64,000 bases of DNA, taken from assembly GCF_001705515.1 (NCBI RefSeq), contig NZ_MDJS01000003.1, positions 496,001-560,000 on the forward strand. Reading direction: 5' to 3'. Both the position numbers and the translations under genes were made by a program. Shown here piece by piece: positions 1 to 9,855 of this stretch. Every line of letters starts with the position of its first letter. The first letter of the stretch is position 1. This DNA comes from Mucilaginibacter sp. PPCGB 2223. GTDB taxonomy: Bacteria; Bacteroidota; Bacteroidia; Sphingobacteriales; Sphingobacteriaceae. Under the pieces are notes generated by a model. It was given only the letters and a program-made list of their open reading frames with translations, did not search any database and was not told the DNA's origin.

Positions 1-1608
1 AGCATTGGTACTGCCGATAATGTAGGGGTTACCCAAAGTATCGGGTTGCGTACCCGAACGTGGCACAAAGTAGCTTTCGCGAACTTTATCGTACGTTACG
101 CCGAGCAAAGTTTGTAAATTAATATACTTATTAAACTGATATTTAAAGTTCACCGAGCCTGCAAACCTGTAGCTTTTGGCAACTTCTTTTGCGGTATCAA
201 TAATGGTAACCGGGTTACCTACTGCAAAAATATCGAGACCCTCAAGGTTAGGCGACTCTGCACCCGCGGCATTTACCTGGTGCAAACGCAGGAACGGTGA
301 TTTTACCTGTGCTAAAAATATTGGATTGGTTTTTGGCGACACCCCCTGGTTGAACATATTCTGTTCATTGTAATCGAACGAAAGGTTAGCGTCGAGGCTT
401 AGCTTAGGCGTTAAACGCAGGTCGGCATTAAAGCGCGTATTGTATTTATTAACATTGGTATTGTCGGTTATTGAGCCATTGTTGCCATAACCCATAGAGA
501 GGGTGTATTTAGCAATATTATCACCACCCGAAACCCTTAAATAATAATCCTGGTTAAAACTGTTATGAAATACCTGGTTTTGCCAGTTGGTATTATTGTG
601 ATATGCATAGTAAGTTCCGCTATTTACATTATCGTTCATGTAAGGTTTGGCCTGAATCTGTGCATCGGTCAATCCGCTCGATTTAAGCATTTCGCTCAGG
701 TAAACCCTAAAATCGCCAGCCTGCATTACCGGAATGTTGGTCGGCTTAAAATTATAACCACTGTATGCACCAAAGTCGATTTTTGTAGCCAGATCGTTAG
801 TGTGGCCGGTACTGATTAAAACCACCCCGTTTGCGCCTTTTGTACCATACATTGAAGTTCCGTCTTTAATTACGGTGATATTATCAATATCATTCATCGC
901 AATATGCGACAGCGGATTGTTGAAATGCCCGCCAACAAGCGAATTGCCATAGTGTGCGTTATCGTATATCATGCCATCCACAACAATAAGCGGTTTGTTG
1001 GTAGCGTATAATGACGAGTATCCACGCAAAAATAAATCGGCACCTTCTAACGGCGTACCCGATCTCCTGATTGCGTTTAACCCGACAACTTTACCCTGCA
1101 AATAGGTATCGGGCGTTTCGTTGCTGGTTTCCCATGCACCCTGAACATTAATAGTTGTTACAGCATTTGATACCGTATTTAATGCCTGCGAACCAAAAGG
1201 TAGTTTTGCTACATTATATACCGAGGTGTAGCCATCTTCGTATAACAAAGCCGAAACACTTTTACGTCCCTTCAGCGGCACTTCCTTAGTCTGATAGCCT
1301 TGCGCGGAGATCAACAATACGTCCAGGTACGATGGCACTTCGATAGAAAACGAACCTTTATCATCGGTTATCGCTGCCGAATACTCGAAAACGCTGACAT
1401 TTATACCCGACAGCGGTTTGCCCGTAGCCGCGTCCAGTATCGTTCCGGTAGCATAAATACCGCTTTTGCTTTTATTTTTTACAACAACAGTGGTATCGGT
1501 CTTCTTTGCTGCCGATGTATCACTTTGCTGTGCAAAACCCGCAACCGACGCCAGTAAAAAGGCCCCCGTAAAGGATATTGCTTTAAATGATTTAGTAAAA
1601 TTATGCAT
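1..1608 (-). CDS. SusC/RagA-type TonB-dependent outer-membrane receptor, 3' end beyond window
   Basis: The frame is open from the ATG at 1608 to the window edge (536 codons). A signal peptide of about 26 residues ends in GFAQ. A carboxypeptidase-regulatory-like beta-sandwich follows (about residues 45-130, with ITDDKGSF). Next comes a plug domain containing PLIVVDGM and ITVIKDGTSMYGTKGANGV, then the start of the barrel. By family, such proteins are TonB-driven transporters of oligosaccharides or peptides that pair with a SusD lipoprotein. It starts 17 bases after the preceding lipoprotein stop, so it is probably the next gene of the same operon. It is the second SusC in that operon, and any SusD partner would lie outside the window. 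There is no STN domain, so direct sigma/anti-sigma signalling is unlikely. Confidence 0.9.
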   Translation of the reverse strand, partial: MHNFTKSFKAISFTGAFLLASVAGFAQQSDTSAAKKTDTTVVVKNKSKSGIYATGTILDAATGKPLSGINVSVFEYSAAITDDKGSFSIEVPSYLDVLLISAQGYQTKEVPLKGRKSVSALLYEDGYTSVYNVAKLPFGSQALNTVSNAVTTINVQGAWETSNETPDTYLQGKVVGLNAIRRSGTPLEGADLFLRGYSSLYATNKPLIVVDGMIYDNAHYGNSLVGGHFNNPLSHIAMNDIDNITVIKDGTSMYGTKGANGVVLISTGHTNDLATKIDFGAYSGYNFKPTNIPVMQAGDFRVYLSEMLKSSGLTDAQIQAKPYMNDNVNSGTYYAYHNNTNWQNQVFHNSFNQDYYLRVSGGDNIAKYTLSMGYGNNGSITDNTNVNKYNTRFNADLRLTPKLSLDANLSFDYNEQNMFNQGVSPKTNPIFLAQVKSPFLRLHQVNAAGAESPNLEGLDIFAVGNPVTIIDTAKEVAKSYRFAGSVNFKYQFNKYINLQTLLGVTYDKVRESYFVPRSGTQPDTLGNPYIIGSTNA

Positions 1609-1625
1609 GGTTTAGTTTTATATCG

Positions 1626-3143
1626 TTATTGTAAAATAGGAACCAGTTTAACATAATCCATCGTCATACTATTCGCACCGCTGGTTGTACTGTTGGCATT
1701 GACCAGAAACATAGAATTGTATCCGTACTTGTTTACAGTATATGTACCCAGGTATACCTCGGCATAGTTATTCAACGATACCGTTGTGTATGGCAATGAA
1801 TTCGCATTAGGTGCACCAAAATTGATTTGCTGGCTATAGAGCGTTTTGGTATCGTTAATAGCACGTATATAAACTTTATAGGTGCCGCTATACATATTCT
1901 GAATCGGATAACCGGCGTAGAATAATGCAGTTAACGTTTGCGTGCCATTGCCTTCAACATAGATATCTTTAAATTGTACGCCATTCGGATCATTTTTTAT
2001 GCGGTAGTAGGTGTTTGATCCCCTGTCGGAACGACCAAACCAACTGCCGGGAGTACCCACGGGCGGATCGCTTTCTCCCTCAATTTTTATTGGAGTAATC
2101 TTATCAACCAATCTGAAGTTGATATTTTTCATAATGTATACCCGACCATTGCTCGCGTTATACGAGCGTATGGTATCGGCCATATTAACAGGCACCTTTA
2201 CACCCAGTGGCGATACGATGGTGTCGGGCATAGCAATGGTACCCGGTTCACCGTTCTTCGAATAAACTCCCGGAACTGCAAGATCCTTCAGTACATTAAA
2301 AGCAGTGAATTTGTAAGTACTGTCGGCACTGCTGGTGGCAAAATATTTATTCTCGGCATTAATTTGTGTATTTAAACCGGCATCGGCCAATACAAAGAAG
2401 GTGTACTGGTTGTCTTCGTTCGACAGGTCGGCTGCATTATCCTTATAATGGTTTTTGTTAACAATACCTGTACCCGGTTTCAGTATTGGCTTCCCGGTGA
2501 GCGGGTCGATAGATATGACGGTAGCCAATGAAGTATCCTGATATGAATAATTCTGCGATACAAGATAAGCCCGCTCGGCAAGAGCATCGGTTGTAATACC
2601 TTTACCGTTTGCTGCCCCGGTATTTGTTACGTAATCCCATATATTCAGCTTTACCGTTATTGCCCGGTTAATGATATGAAAAACGCCATTCGAAGCATAC
2701 AGATCGCCTTGCACAATACTTGCCTGCTCTATGCTCGTTTTGGTAAAGGTTTCATTTTTACCATTAAGCATCTTAACGCGCAAAGTTGGCTGGGGGATGT
2801 TAGTAGTATATAATTGGTAAGATATGTGGTTGCTTACAAACTGGCTTAAGCGGGCCGAATCGGTTAAGATTGTCGGATCAACATTCTTCATAGCCGCATT
2901 GTTGGGCGCCCAAACAGTAAATTGCTTTGAGGATGCCAAAACTTTATCATAGCCGCTTTTAGCTAAATACTGGCTGAAGGTTGATAAATCGGCATTACTG
3001 TTAATTTGCTGGAGCAAATTAACAGTCAATGACGGATCCGTAATCTGATCATGTTGGTCCCACTGTTTTTTGCAAGCTGCAAAAATTCCGGCCACCAGCA
3101 TAAGCACAATGAGATATTTAGTTGATTTGGCTTTCATTACCAT
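1626..3143 (-). CDS. Fasciclin (FAS1) domain lipoprotein, 505 aa
   Basis: The N-terminus is a lipoprotein signal with lipobox GIFAAC, so the protein is probably lipid-anchored at the outer membrane. A FAS1 domain spans about residues 40-165, with the hallmark FTVWAPNNAAM and a late SNGVFHIINRAI block. A second, weaker FAS1-like segment follows (YTFFVLADAGL). The C-terminal 150 residues are rich in beta strands and aromatic residues and end in a MDYVKLVPI strand, which suggests a carbohydrate-binding-like sandwich; that is inference. It lies between another FAS1 lipoprotein and a SusC gene in one operon, in the position where SusE/SusF surface glycan-binding proteins are usually found. MKAKSTKYL, two codons downstream, is an equally good start. 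Confidence 0.85.
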   Translation of the reverse strand: MVMKAKSTKYLIVLMLVAGIFAACKKQWDQHDQITDPSLTVNLLQQINSNADLSTFSQYLAKSGYDKVLASSKQFTVWAPNNAAMKNVDPTILTDSARLSQFVSNHISYQLYTTNIPQPTLRVKMLNGKNETFTKTSIEQASIVQGDLYASNGVFHIINRAITVKLNIWDYVTNTGAANGKGITTDALAERAYLVSQNYSYQDTSLATVISIDPLTGKPILKPGTGIVNKNHYKDNAADLSNEDNQYTFFVLADAGLNTQINAENKYFATSSADSTYKFTAFNVLKDLAVPGVYSKNGEPGTIAMPDTIVSPLGVKVPVNMADTIRSYNASNGRVYIMKNINFRLVDKITPIKIEGESDPPVGTPGSWFGRSDRGSNTYYRIKNDPNGVQFKDIYVEGNGTQTLTALFYAGYPIQNMYSGTYKVYIRAINDTKTLYSQQINFGAPNANSLPYTTVSLNNYAEVYLGTYTVNKYGYNSMFLVNANSTTSGANSMTMDYVKLVPILQ

Positions 3144-3220
3144 ATTATATTTATTAAATACTGCTTTACTCAGGCTTTACCGGGGAGTTATTTGGTAAAG
3201 CCTGCTGTTAGTTTAATTTA

Positions 3221-4954
3221 TTAGTTACCTATGCTACCGTCTCTCCTGAAATATCTCGGGCTTTCCTGATCCTGGTCATACGGTATAAACTGTACCATAT
3301 CAAATACCTGTACAGCGGCCACAGCACTGCCAATAGCTACGATCTTGAAGGTGTGGTGATCTGTAGTGGGTACTGTAACCACACCAGCCAGGAAGCCGAT
3401 ATTAGTGTTATAGATATTATTGAATGTTAACGAAGATGGTGCCTCAGTGTAACGCTTAAAGCCCTTCGATTCCATTACCGGTCCCGAATCGGCCGGGGTA
3501 GCATAATATGCCGTGTTCAGGTTCGGGATAACATTTTGCATCGGTGCGCCATCAAAGAAGAACTGCACACCTGAGTTTGCAGATCCACGCTGATACATGA
3601 ACCATATCTTGTATTTGCCTTTGATGATAGTTGGGGTGGTAAAGGTCATATCGTTGATCTGTGACGTAGGTGTCGACCTCCACGACGACAACGATATGCA
3701 GTCATTCCACCAGTAGTAAGTACCCGATGTGGTTGATTGACAGATATATTGTACCGTACCGGCCGAGTTATTCCAGCTCATGTTAGTAAGCGGACTGGTC
3801 AGCGCTGTACTTGACTGCCCTGCCCTGCGGAATACCGAGGTCAGTTTACGGAACTCCGGCTGGTCGGCCAGATCCCAGTCAACCCTGGTTGGAGGGAAAA
3901 TTTTGATATACAGGTCGCCTAATATTCTGTGCAATACCCCATTGGTTGATGGGACGTTACTGTTTGGCCTGTCGACCGATACGCCCGGATATTGTACACC
4001 GTTGATCAGATCGTAATCCAGTTGGATATTCTGCACCTGCAAAACATCGGTTATCACGTCCTGATTTGGCGATAAGGTAGCGTGCGATGGCTTGCTCAGG
4101 ATATCCGTCAGGTACGAGTTTTCGGGCATAATGTGGTACGACATGTACAGGTAAAAGCCATCTGCCGGGTTACGCAGCGAATTGGTGGTAGTTGCGTATT
4201 TTGCCTGTAACTGTGCCAGTGTGGTGATACCCATGGTTGCATAAACCGAATCTGTTTGTGCAAACACGGTAAAATAGTTGCGTGCTTTATTAGTATTTAC
4301 ATTAGCCGCAACGTTTATCGTATCGTAAAAACCTGTCGCCTTTAATGCTGCCGAAAATATCTTGTATTTAGGGTTGGCATCGATGACCTGGGCCAGGGTT
4401 TGTGTGGCAGGGCTTAGTACGTGGTCAATAACATGCATAATACCGTTACCCAGAATAATATTGGTTTGCAGCACTTTGGCCTGCTTGTTAATGTAGTAGC
4501 TTGATGTGCTGCCGTCGTTAATTACCGAGCTGGTAAGGTACTGCCCCAAAAACGTAGGAGAGCGCAGCTTGCCATCAACAAAGTAGGTCGAAGTTATGGT
4601 ATCGCCTAAGATGACATGAAAACGAACCAGGTCCTTCAGTGTATCTACGTTGATATCATTAACGGATGTTTTACCACGGCTTTTTAAATACAGGTTCACC
4701 GCATCATTATTGGGGGCAAATACGGTATAGGCACCATATGCATTTAAAAAACCATCGTATCCGGTACGCTGAAGTATCTGGTCGAACAACGAGAACTGCG
4801 AAGGGTTAGCTTCCAGGTAACTGGTTATGTTAAGTGTTTGGTTAATCGGAACGAGCGGGTACTCCGTTTTTTTACAACCCGGGAAAAAAGCTGTAATAGC
4901 GCAGCTTAGGGCTATAACCCATATTAAACTGCTTTTTGTTAAACTCTTCTTCAT
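3221..4954 (-). CDS. Fasciclin (FAS1) repeat lipoprotein, 577 aa
   Basis: The lipoprotein signal ends at FFPGC. Two FAS1 domains are visible. The first covers about residues 40-180 (YTVFAPNNDAV, then NGIMHVIDHVL). The second covers about residues 185-365 (NYFTVFAQTDSV, then TNGVLHRILGDLYI). The C-terminal 200 residues form a separate tryptophan- and tyrosine-rich beta domain. By family, FAS1 domains mediate adhesion or ligand binding in extracytoplasmic proteins; the ligand here is unknown. The gene follows SusD by 33 bases and precedes another FAS1 lipoprotein, and both resemble it in architecture. It is therefore best read as a surface-exposed accessory binding protein of the SusCD complex. 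Confidence 0.87.
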   Translation of the reverse strand: MKKSLTKSSLIWVIALSCAITAFFPGCKKTEYPLVPINQTLNITSYLEANPSQFSLFDQILQRTGYDGFLNAYGAYTVFAPNNDAVNLYLKSRGKTSVNDINVDTLKDLVRFHVILGDTITSTYFVDGKLRSPTFLGQYLTSSVINDGSTSSYYINKQAKVLQTNIILGNGIMHVIDHVLSPATQTLAQVIDANPKYKIFSAALKATGFYDTINVAANVNTNKARNYFTVFAQTDSVYATMGITTLAQLQAKYATTTNSLRNPADGFYLYMSYHIMPENSYLTDILSKPSHATLSPNQDVITDVLQVQNIQLDYDLINGVQYPGVSVDRPNSNVPSTNGVLHRILGDLYIKIFPPTRVDWDLADQPEFRKLTSVFRRAGQSSTALTSPLTNMSWNNSAGTVQYICQSTTSGTYYWWNDCISLSSWRSTPTSQINDMTFTTPTIIKGKYKIWFMYQRGSANSGVQFFFDGAPMQNVIPNLNTAYYATPADSGPVMESKGFKRYTEAPSSLTFNNIYNTNIGFLAGVVTVPTTDHHTFKIVAIGSAVAAVQVFDMVQFIPYDQDQESPRYFRRDGSIGN

Positions 4955-4987
4955 AATTAAGTTATTAATACCCTATACTGTAATAAT

Positions 4988-6526
4988 TTATTTATAAAAT
5001 GGATTCTGAACCAGATTAGGATCAAGCAAAATATCCGAATTTGGTATTGGCATATATAACGCATTAACATCCCTGAATTTAGCCAGTGTAGTTTGCTGGA
5101 ATGCGGGCTGTAATACTAATGCCAGGGCATTGGTCAGTATGCTGATATTGTTCGGGAAGTTACGCTTAGCATTCCTCAATAAATCATACCATCTTTTGCC
5201 TTCATAAATAAACTCGCGGTTTTTTTCATCTAAGATATAATTGGTTACAGCCAGGGCATCTGTCGGATCGGTGGGATAATCGAGGGATAGGCCCTGAACA
5301 TAAATACTGTTCGCCCTGGCCTTGATCTGCAACACGATCTGCAACGCCTCGGTACCCCTGCCCCCTATCCATGCACAGGCTTCGGCTTTCATAAATAATA
5401 TCTCGGCATAGCGATACACTATCCAGTGCCGGTATGAGGTTGTTGTTGTTAGCTGTGCGCTCGAGTTAGGTGTACCTACATATTTCCAGATGGCCTGTAA
5501 GCCGCTGTTTACAGCTATTGATGAACGAATGTCGACGTTTTTATCATCATTCGGATCAACAGGGAACAAACCACCTATTACGTTGGCCTGTGCTATTAGC
5601 TGCGCCGCCGGAGCACCGCCTGTAAGGCCATAAAAAGGATTTACCTGTGTGGTCGATCCATCGTACTGGAACTCAAAAATGCTCTCGTTACAGTTACCAT
5701 TAGCGTACATGGTATTGAAAAAACTCGAATTGCCCGATATTAGACCAAAATTATTCGAACCGATAATCTTATCGCAGGCTGCAATACAATTTGCATAGTC
5801 ATAAGTCCACAAATAAGTATCGGCTTCAATGGCGTAGATAGTATATAAGGTAATCCGCCCTTTGTCTGATGCCTGGTCGCCGTAGGTACGTAAAGCGGTT
5901 CCCTCGGCAGTTTTCAAATCGGCAAGTATTTGTGTTACTACATCTTTTTGCGGGGATTTCGCCAACAGTACCAGGTCGTTATCAGTAGCAGTTGGGGTTA
6001 GCTTCAGCGGTACATCGCCAAAGGTTTTAACCAGGTAAAGATACATTAAGGCCCTTACGCCAAGCGCTTCGGCCATGTAGCTATCGAGCTTTGCTTTTGT
6101 TAAGGTCGGGTCGAGCGATAAAACATCCGGCGCATACTTCAGAAAGTTATTGCAGTAGTTAATGGTACGGTACAACGAGGTCCAGTTTGCATAAACATTT
6201 GTCGATAAAATGTTCTCGTTCATTAGGTTCACCTCATCGGCGGTTGCATTGCTACCTGCCGAAACATTGTCGGCCCGCAGTTCGCCCCAGATAAACAATG
6301 TTTCTGCCATTTCTGGCGATGAACTGGCTTTGTTTGAAGTTGAAGCGGTACCCTGAATAAGCGATGAGTATATACCGATAATAGCCGATTGCAACTGCTC
6401 TTTGTTTTGCCAATATGCCTGCCTGGTGGTACCATCTTGCGGGTAAAGCGTTAAATACTTATTGCAAGAGCAGCTAAGTACCAGGGTGAGTACCAAAACA
6501 GATTTATAAATAACTTTCTTATGCAT
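4988..6526 (-). CDS. SusD/RagB-type nutrient-binding lipoprotein, 512 aa
   Basis: The lipoprotein signal (LVLSCSC) is followed by the family-typical NKYLTLYPQDGTTRQAYWQN opening. Helical TPR-like segments follow, including RTINYCNNFLKYAP and AEALGVRALMYLYLVKTFGDVPL. The C-terminus carries EKNREFIYEGKRWYDLLRNAKR, a signature of SusD proteins. SusD caps the SusC barrel on the cell surface and delivers ligand to it. The gene lies 29 bases downstream of the SusC gene, the usual pair order. Length is normal for the family. The substrate cannot be read from the sequence. Confidence 0.95.
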   Translation of the reverse strand: MHKKVIYKSVLVLTLVLSCSCNKYLTLYPQDGTTRQAYWQNKEQLQSAIIGIYSSLIQGTASTSNKASSSPEMAETLFIWGELRADNVSAGSNATADEVNLMNENILSTNVYANWTSLYRTINYCNNFLKYAPDVLSLDPTLTKAKLDSYMAEALGVRALMYLYLVKTFGDVPLKLTPTATDNDLVLLAKSPQKDVVTQILADLKTAEGTALRTYGDQASDKGRITLYTIYAIEADTYLWTYDYANCIAACDKIIGSNNFGLISGNSSFFNTMYANGNCNESIFEFQYDGSTTQVNPFYGLTGGAPAAQLIAQANVIGGLFPVDPNDDKNVDIRSSIAVNSGLQAIWKYVGTPNSSAQLTTTTSYRHWIVYRYAEILFMKAEACAWIGGRGTEALQIVLQIKARANSIYVQGLSLDYPTDPTDALAVTNYILDEKNREFIYEGKRWYDLLRNAKRNFPNNISILTNALALVLQPAFQQTTLAKFRDVNALYMPIPNSDILLDPNLVQNPFYK

Positions 6527-6555
6527 CTTTATTTATTTTTATCGTTTGCAATATT

Positions 6556-9500
6556 TTAAAAGCTGGCTGTTAAACCCAGCGTATAGGTTTTTGAAGCCGG
6601 CGTTGTCGACTGATCAACAGGTAACTGGTAGATGTCGCCGGCCCTTGGCGATATCTCCGGATCCTGGCCCAGGTATTTTGTCCAGGTATACAGGTTTTGG
6701 CCTGTCACGTAAACCGAAGCGCTTTTTATGCCTAATTTTTTAGCCAGTAACTGGTCGATATTATAACGCAAGGTCAAGGAGGTCCAGCGCAGGTATGAAC
6801 CATCTGATACATAACGCGATGAACCTAAAGAGTTATAACCCTGGCGATATAAAGCGCGGGGTATATCGGTTACATCACCGGGTTTTTCCCATCTTCTTAA
6901 TACCGCAGTACTTTGGTTATTGAAGCCGATAAGGTTGGTGGTGTTAAGTTCGGTCATGTTGATCAACTGGAAACCTGTGCGATAGCTAAAGAAAGCATTA
7001 AGTTTCCAGTTTCTTTTAAATGTGATAGTGGGGCCAAAACCACCGGTAAATGTGGGGTTACCATTACCCAGGTAAACAATATCGCGTGCATCAATCACAC
7101 CATCGTGATTGATATCAGCGTATTTGGCATCGCCCGCCTGGAACGGATAACTAACGCTCGGATAATTGAAGAGCATGTGTACGGGGGTACCGTTCGGGTC
7201 CTTAATCGGGTTCCCGTTCCTGTCGGTAGCTACTGTTGCTGCATAGGTTGAATAAACTCCCTGATAAATATAGCCATAAAACGAGCCCAGCGGATTACCA
7301 ACCTGCAACGTTTGTATATAATTACCGTTAGCCAGGCCGGTACCGGTTTGGGCCGATACATAAGGCGACAGGGCCCTGATCACGTTTTCGTTGTGCGCAA
7401 TGTTAAAGTCGAAATCGATGATCCAGTTTCTTGATTTAAGCGGTGTTGTATTTAAACTGATCTCGAAGCCCTGGTTATCCAGCGTGCCTACGTTAAGGTT
7501 TACGCTGCTATAACCGCTATATGCAGGCAAATTGGTGTTAAAGAACAGGTCTGTAGTACGGTTGCGGTATATTTCCAGGTCGAAGTTTACCCGGTAGTTG
7601 AACATGATCAGGTTCATACCTAAGTTTTGGCCGGTAACTTTTTCGAAACGCAGGTTATCCAGTTCAATGTTAGATGGATAAACACCGGTTTGGCCAAGAT
7701 AGGAGTACTTGTAGCCCAGGTAATTGGCATAAAAGCTATAGTCGGTAGTTGGGGCATTACCGCTTACGCCGTAGCTGCCTCGGAAGCTCAGGTCGTTAAT
7801 AAAATTAAACTTCTTCATAAACGGCTCGCCCGACATCCGGTAACGTGCCGATGCAGATGGGAACAGGCCGTAACGGTGGCCCGGGCCGAACCTCGAATTG
7901 CCGTCGCCGCGTAAATCCACATGTATGATATACCTGTCTAACAGCTTATATTGGGCGCTCAGCAGAGCTGCCACTGTACGTCTTTCGTTTAAACCCGAAG
8001 CAACACCTAACTGAGTGGTGCTCGAAGTATAGATCGATTGTGCCGATGGATCCTGCAACACATCGGATGCAGTATTTGCGGTGTTTAACGATTGGTTTAC
8101 CGACCTGGTATCATCAGTCTGGATAGATAATAAACCTTGAAAATCCTGGTTATCGCCTATGTGCGGCGTATACACCAGGTTAGTTTTGGTGAATACGTCA
8201 AATGCATCGGTATCAAACTCATAAGCACGGTTGGCGGTACCTAAGCTCGAAGCCTGACCTGTGGCGCTGGCCGGTAAAAACGTGCGCTGGCGGTTGGTAT
8301 TAATATCAAACTGGATATCCGATGTTGCGGTTAACAACTCCGGCATAATTGTGTAGGTAAGGTTAAAATGCGGGGTAATACGATCGCCATAGCTGTTGTT
8401 GATGCCTAATTTAGCCAGTGCTACAGGGTTATAGGTGCTCGACGAATTGTTTGCAACATACTGACCCTGCACATTGGATGCAGGGGTAAAATAATTTGGT
8501 GTTTGCTGGCCGTATTCGTTATACTCATAAATACTCATGTTAGGCATTTTATTCTGCGCCACGGCCCTGATGGTGGGGCTACCCGAATCGGTATAGTCGC
8601 CAATGGTAACACTATGGGTATAAGCTATATCTGTTCTGAAGTGTATTTTGGTCGATACGATATAATCCAGGTTTAAACGTGCATTTAAACGGTTCAGGCC
8701 TGTTCCTAAAGTGGTACCTACCTGGTTGGTATAGCCAACCGAAGCAAAATATCTCGCCTTTTCGCCGCCGCCCGTTATCGACAGGTTATTATCGAAGCTG
8801 TAACCGGTGCGTGTGATAGCTTTCAGCCAGTCGGTGTTCTGGCCATAGTTATAATAATAATATGGGTTAGATGGGTCGTGCTGGAATTCCGGATAAGTGT
8901 AGGTATTCAACGGCGATCCTGTACCGTTTTGATATTCTTCGGGGATCAGTTCCGAATACTGATTACCATTCAGCATAGGTATTGCCGATGGCTGCTGAAA
9001 TAATGACCCCTTAAAGGTATAACTCACTACCGGCGCACTAACAGTACCCCGTTTGGTATTAATAATTAATACACCGTTCGATGCACGGGGCCCCCAAACA
9101 GCAGTTGCTGCCGCATCCTTTAATACGGTGATATCTTTAATGTCTGACGGCGCAATACTTAATAAACTGGCGTAGCCTTGCTCATCGGCAGTTGCAAAGT
9201 TAAAGTCGGTTGGGATGGCAGTTTCGTAAGGCATACCATCGACCACAATTAAAGGGTTGGTAGCGCCATTAATACTCGAGGTACCTCGGATACGGATAGC
9301 CATACCTGCGCCCGGATCGCCCGAACTTGCTACGATATCAACACCTGGCAAACGGCCCTGTAAAGCCTGATCAATTGAAGTGGCCTGCAGCTCTTCCAGA
9401 TCTTTGGCCTGGATGGTTGCGTTAGCAGTTGTCTGATCCCGGACATCGATATTTAAACCTGTACCGTTGTTGGTTGTTTTTTGGCTGGTGATCTGCACTT

Positions 9501-9837
9501 CACTTATCACATTGTTCGACACCAATTGTATCAGGAAAGTACGCTGTGCACCTATTGGCTTGATCTGAGTTTTGTACCCGATATATGAAAACGATATCTT
9601 GTTGTTTACAGATTTGATCGGCAAAGCAAAGTTACCGTCAATATCTGTAGCTACACCGGTTACAGTACGTTTATCATTATCCTGCTCAATAACAGATGCA
9701 CCAATAATGCCCTGTTTATTTTCATCAATTACCTTGCCTTTGATCAGGATTTTTTCCTGCGCCCGAACTGATTTGCCGAAGCAAACTGACAATGCAACGA
9801 TGCAGCATATATGTGTAAGTATTTTTCTCATATACAA
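6556..9837 (-). CDS. SusC/RagA-type TonB-dependent outer-membrane receptor, 1093 aa
   Basis: A signal peptide (about residues 1-26, ending SVRAQ) precedes a carboxypeptidase-regulatory-like domain (KGKVIDENKQGIIGASV). The plug follows, with PLIVVDGMPYETA and ITVLKDAAATAVWGPRASNGV. A long 22-stranded-type barrel ends in YTLGLTASF, with the terminal aromatic residue expected of outer-membrane proteins. It forms the transport channel for the SusD encoded 29 bases downstream. No STN domain is present. The first codon may be M1 or M3 (MRKIL); both keep the signal peptide. It starts 18 bases after the FAS1 lipoprotein gene upstream, so transcription is probably shared. Confidence 0.95.
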   Translation of the reverse strand: MYMRKILTHICCIVALSVCFGKSVRAQEKILIKGKVIDENKQGIIGASVIEQDNDKRTVTGVATDIDGNFALPIKSVNNKISFSYIGYKTQIKPIGAQRTFLIQLVSNNVISEVQITSQKTTNNGTGLNIDVRDQTTANATIQAKDLEELQATSIDQALQGRLPGVDIVASSGDPGAGMAIRIRGTSSINGATNPLIVVDGMPYETAIPTDFNFATADEQGYASLLSIAPSDIKDITVLKDAAATAVWGPRASNGVLIINTKRGTVSAPVVSYTFKGSLFQQPSAIPMLNGNQYSELIPEEYQNGTGSPLNTYTYPEFQHDPSNPYYYYNYGQNTDWLKAITRTGYSFDNNLSITGGGEKARYFASVGYTNQVGTTLGTGLNRLNARLNLDYIVSTKIHFRTDIAYTHSVTIGDYTDSGSPTIRAVAQNKMPNMSIYEYNEYGQQTPNYFTPASNVQGQYVANNSSSTYNPVALAKLGINNSYGDRITPHFNLTYTIMPELLTATSDIQFDINTNRQRTFLPASATGQASSLGTANRAYEFDTDAFDVFTKTNLVYTPHIGDNQDFQGLLSIQTDDTRSVNQSLNTANTASDVLQDPSAQSIYTSSTTQLGVASGLNERRTVAALLSAQYKLLDRYIIHVDLRGDGNSRFGPGHRYGLFPSASARYRMSGEPFMKKFNFINDLSFRGSYGVSGNAPTTDYSFYANYLGYKYSYLGQTGVYPSNIELDNLRFEKVTGQNLGMNLIMFNYRVNFDLEIYRNRTTDLFFNTNLPAYSGYSSVNLNVGTLDNQGFEISLNTTPLKSRNWIIDFDFNIAHNENVIRALSPYVSAQTGTGLANGNYIQTLQVGNPLGSFYGYIYQGVYSTYAATVATDRNGNPIKDPNGTPVHMLFNYPSVSYPFQAGDAKYADINHDGVIDARDIVYLGNGNPTFTGGFGPTITFKRNWKLNAFFSYRTGFQLINMTELNTTNLIGFNNQSTAVLRRWEKPGDVTDIPRALYRQGYNSLGSSRYVSDGSYLRWTSLTLRYNIDQLLAKKLGIKSASVYVTGQNLYTWTKYLGQDPEISPRAGDIYQLPVDQSTTPASKTYTLGLTASF

Positions 9838-9855
9838 CGGTTTATGATAGGTTTA

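Noticed and set aside
1626..4954. Calling the two smaller FAS1 lipoproteins SusE and SusF
   Set aside because: Position fits, but the domains are fasciclin-type, not the starch-binding Ig-like repeats of SusE/SusF, so the names would mislead.
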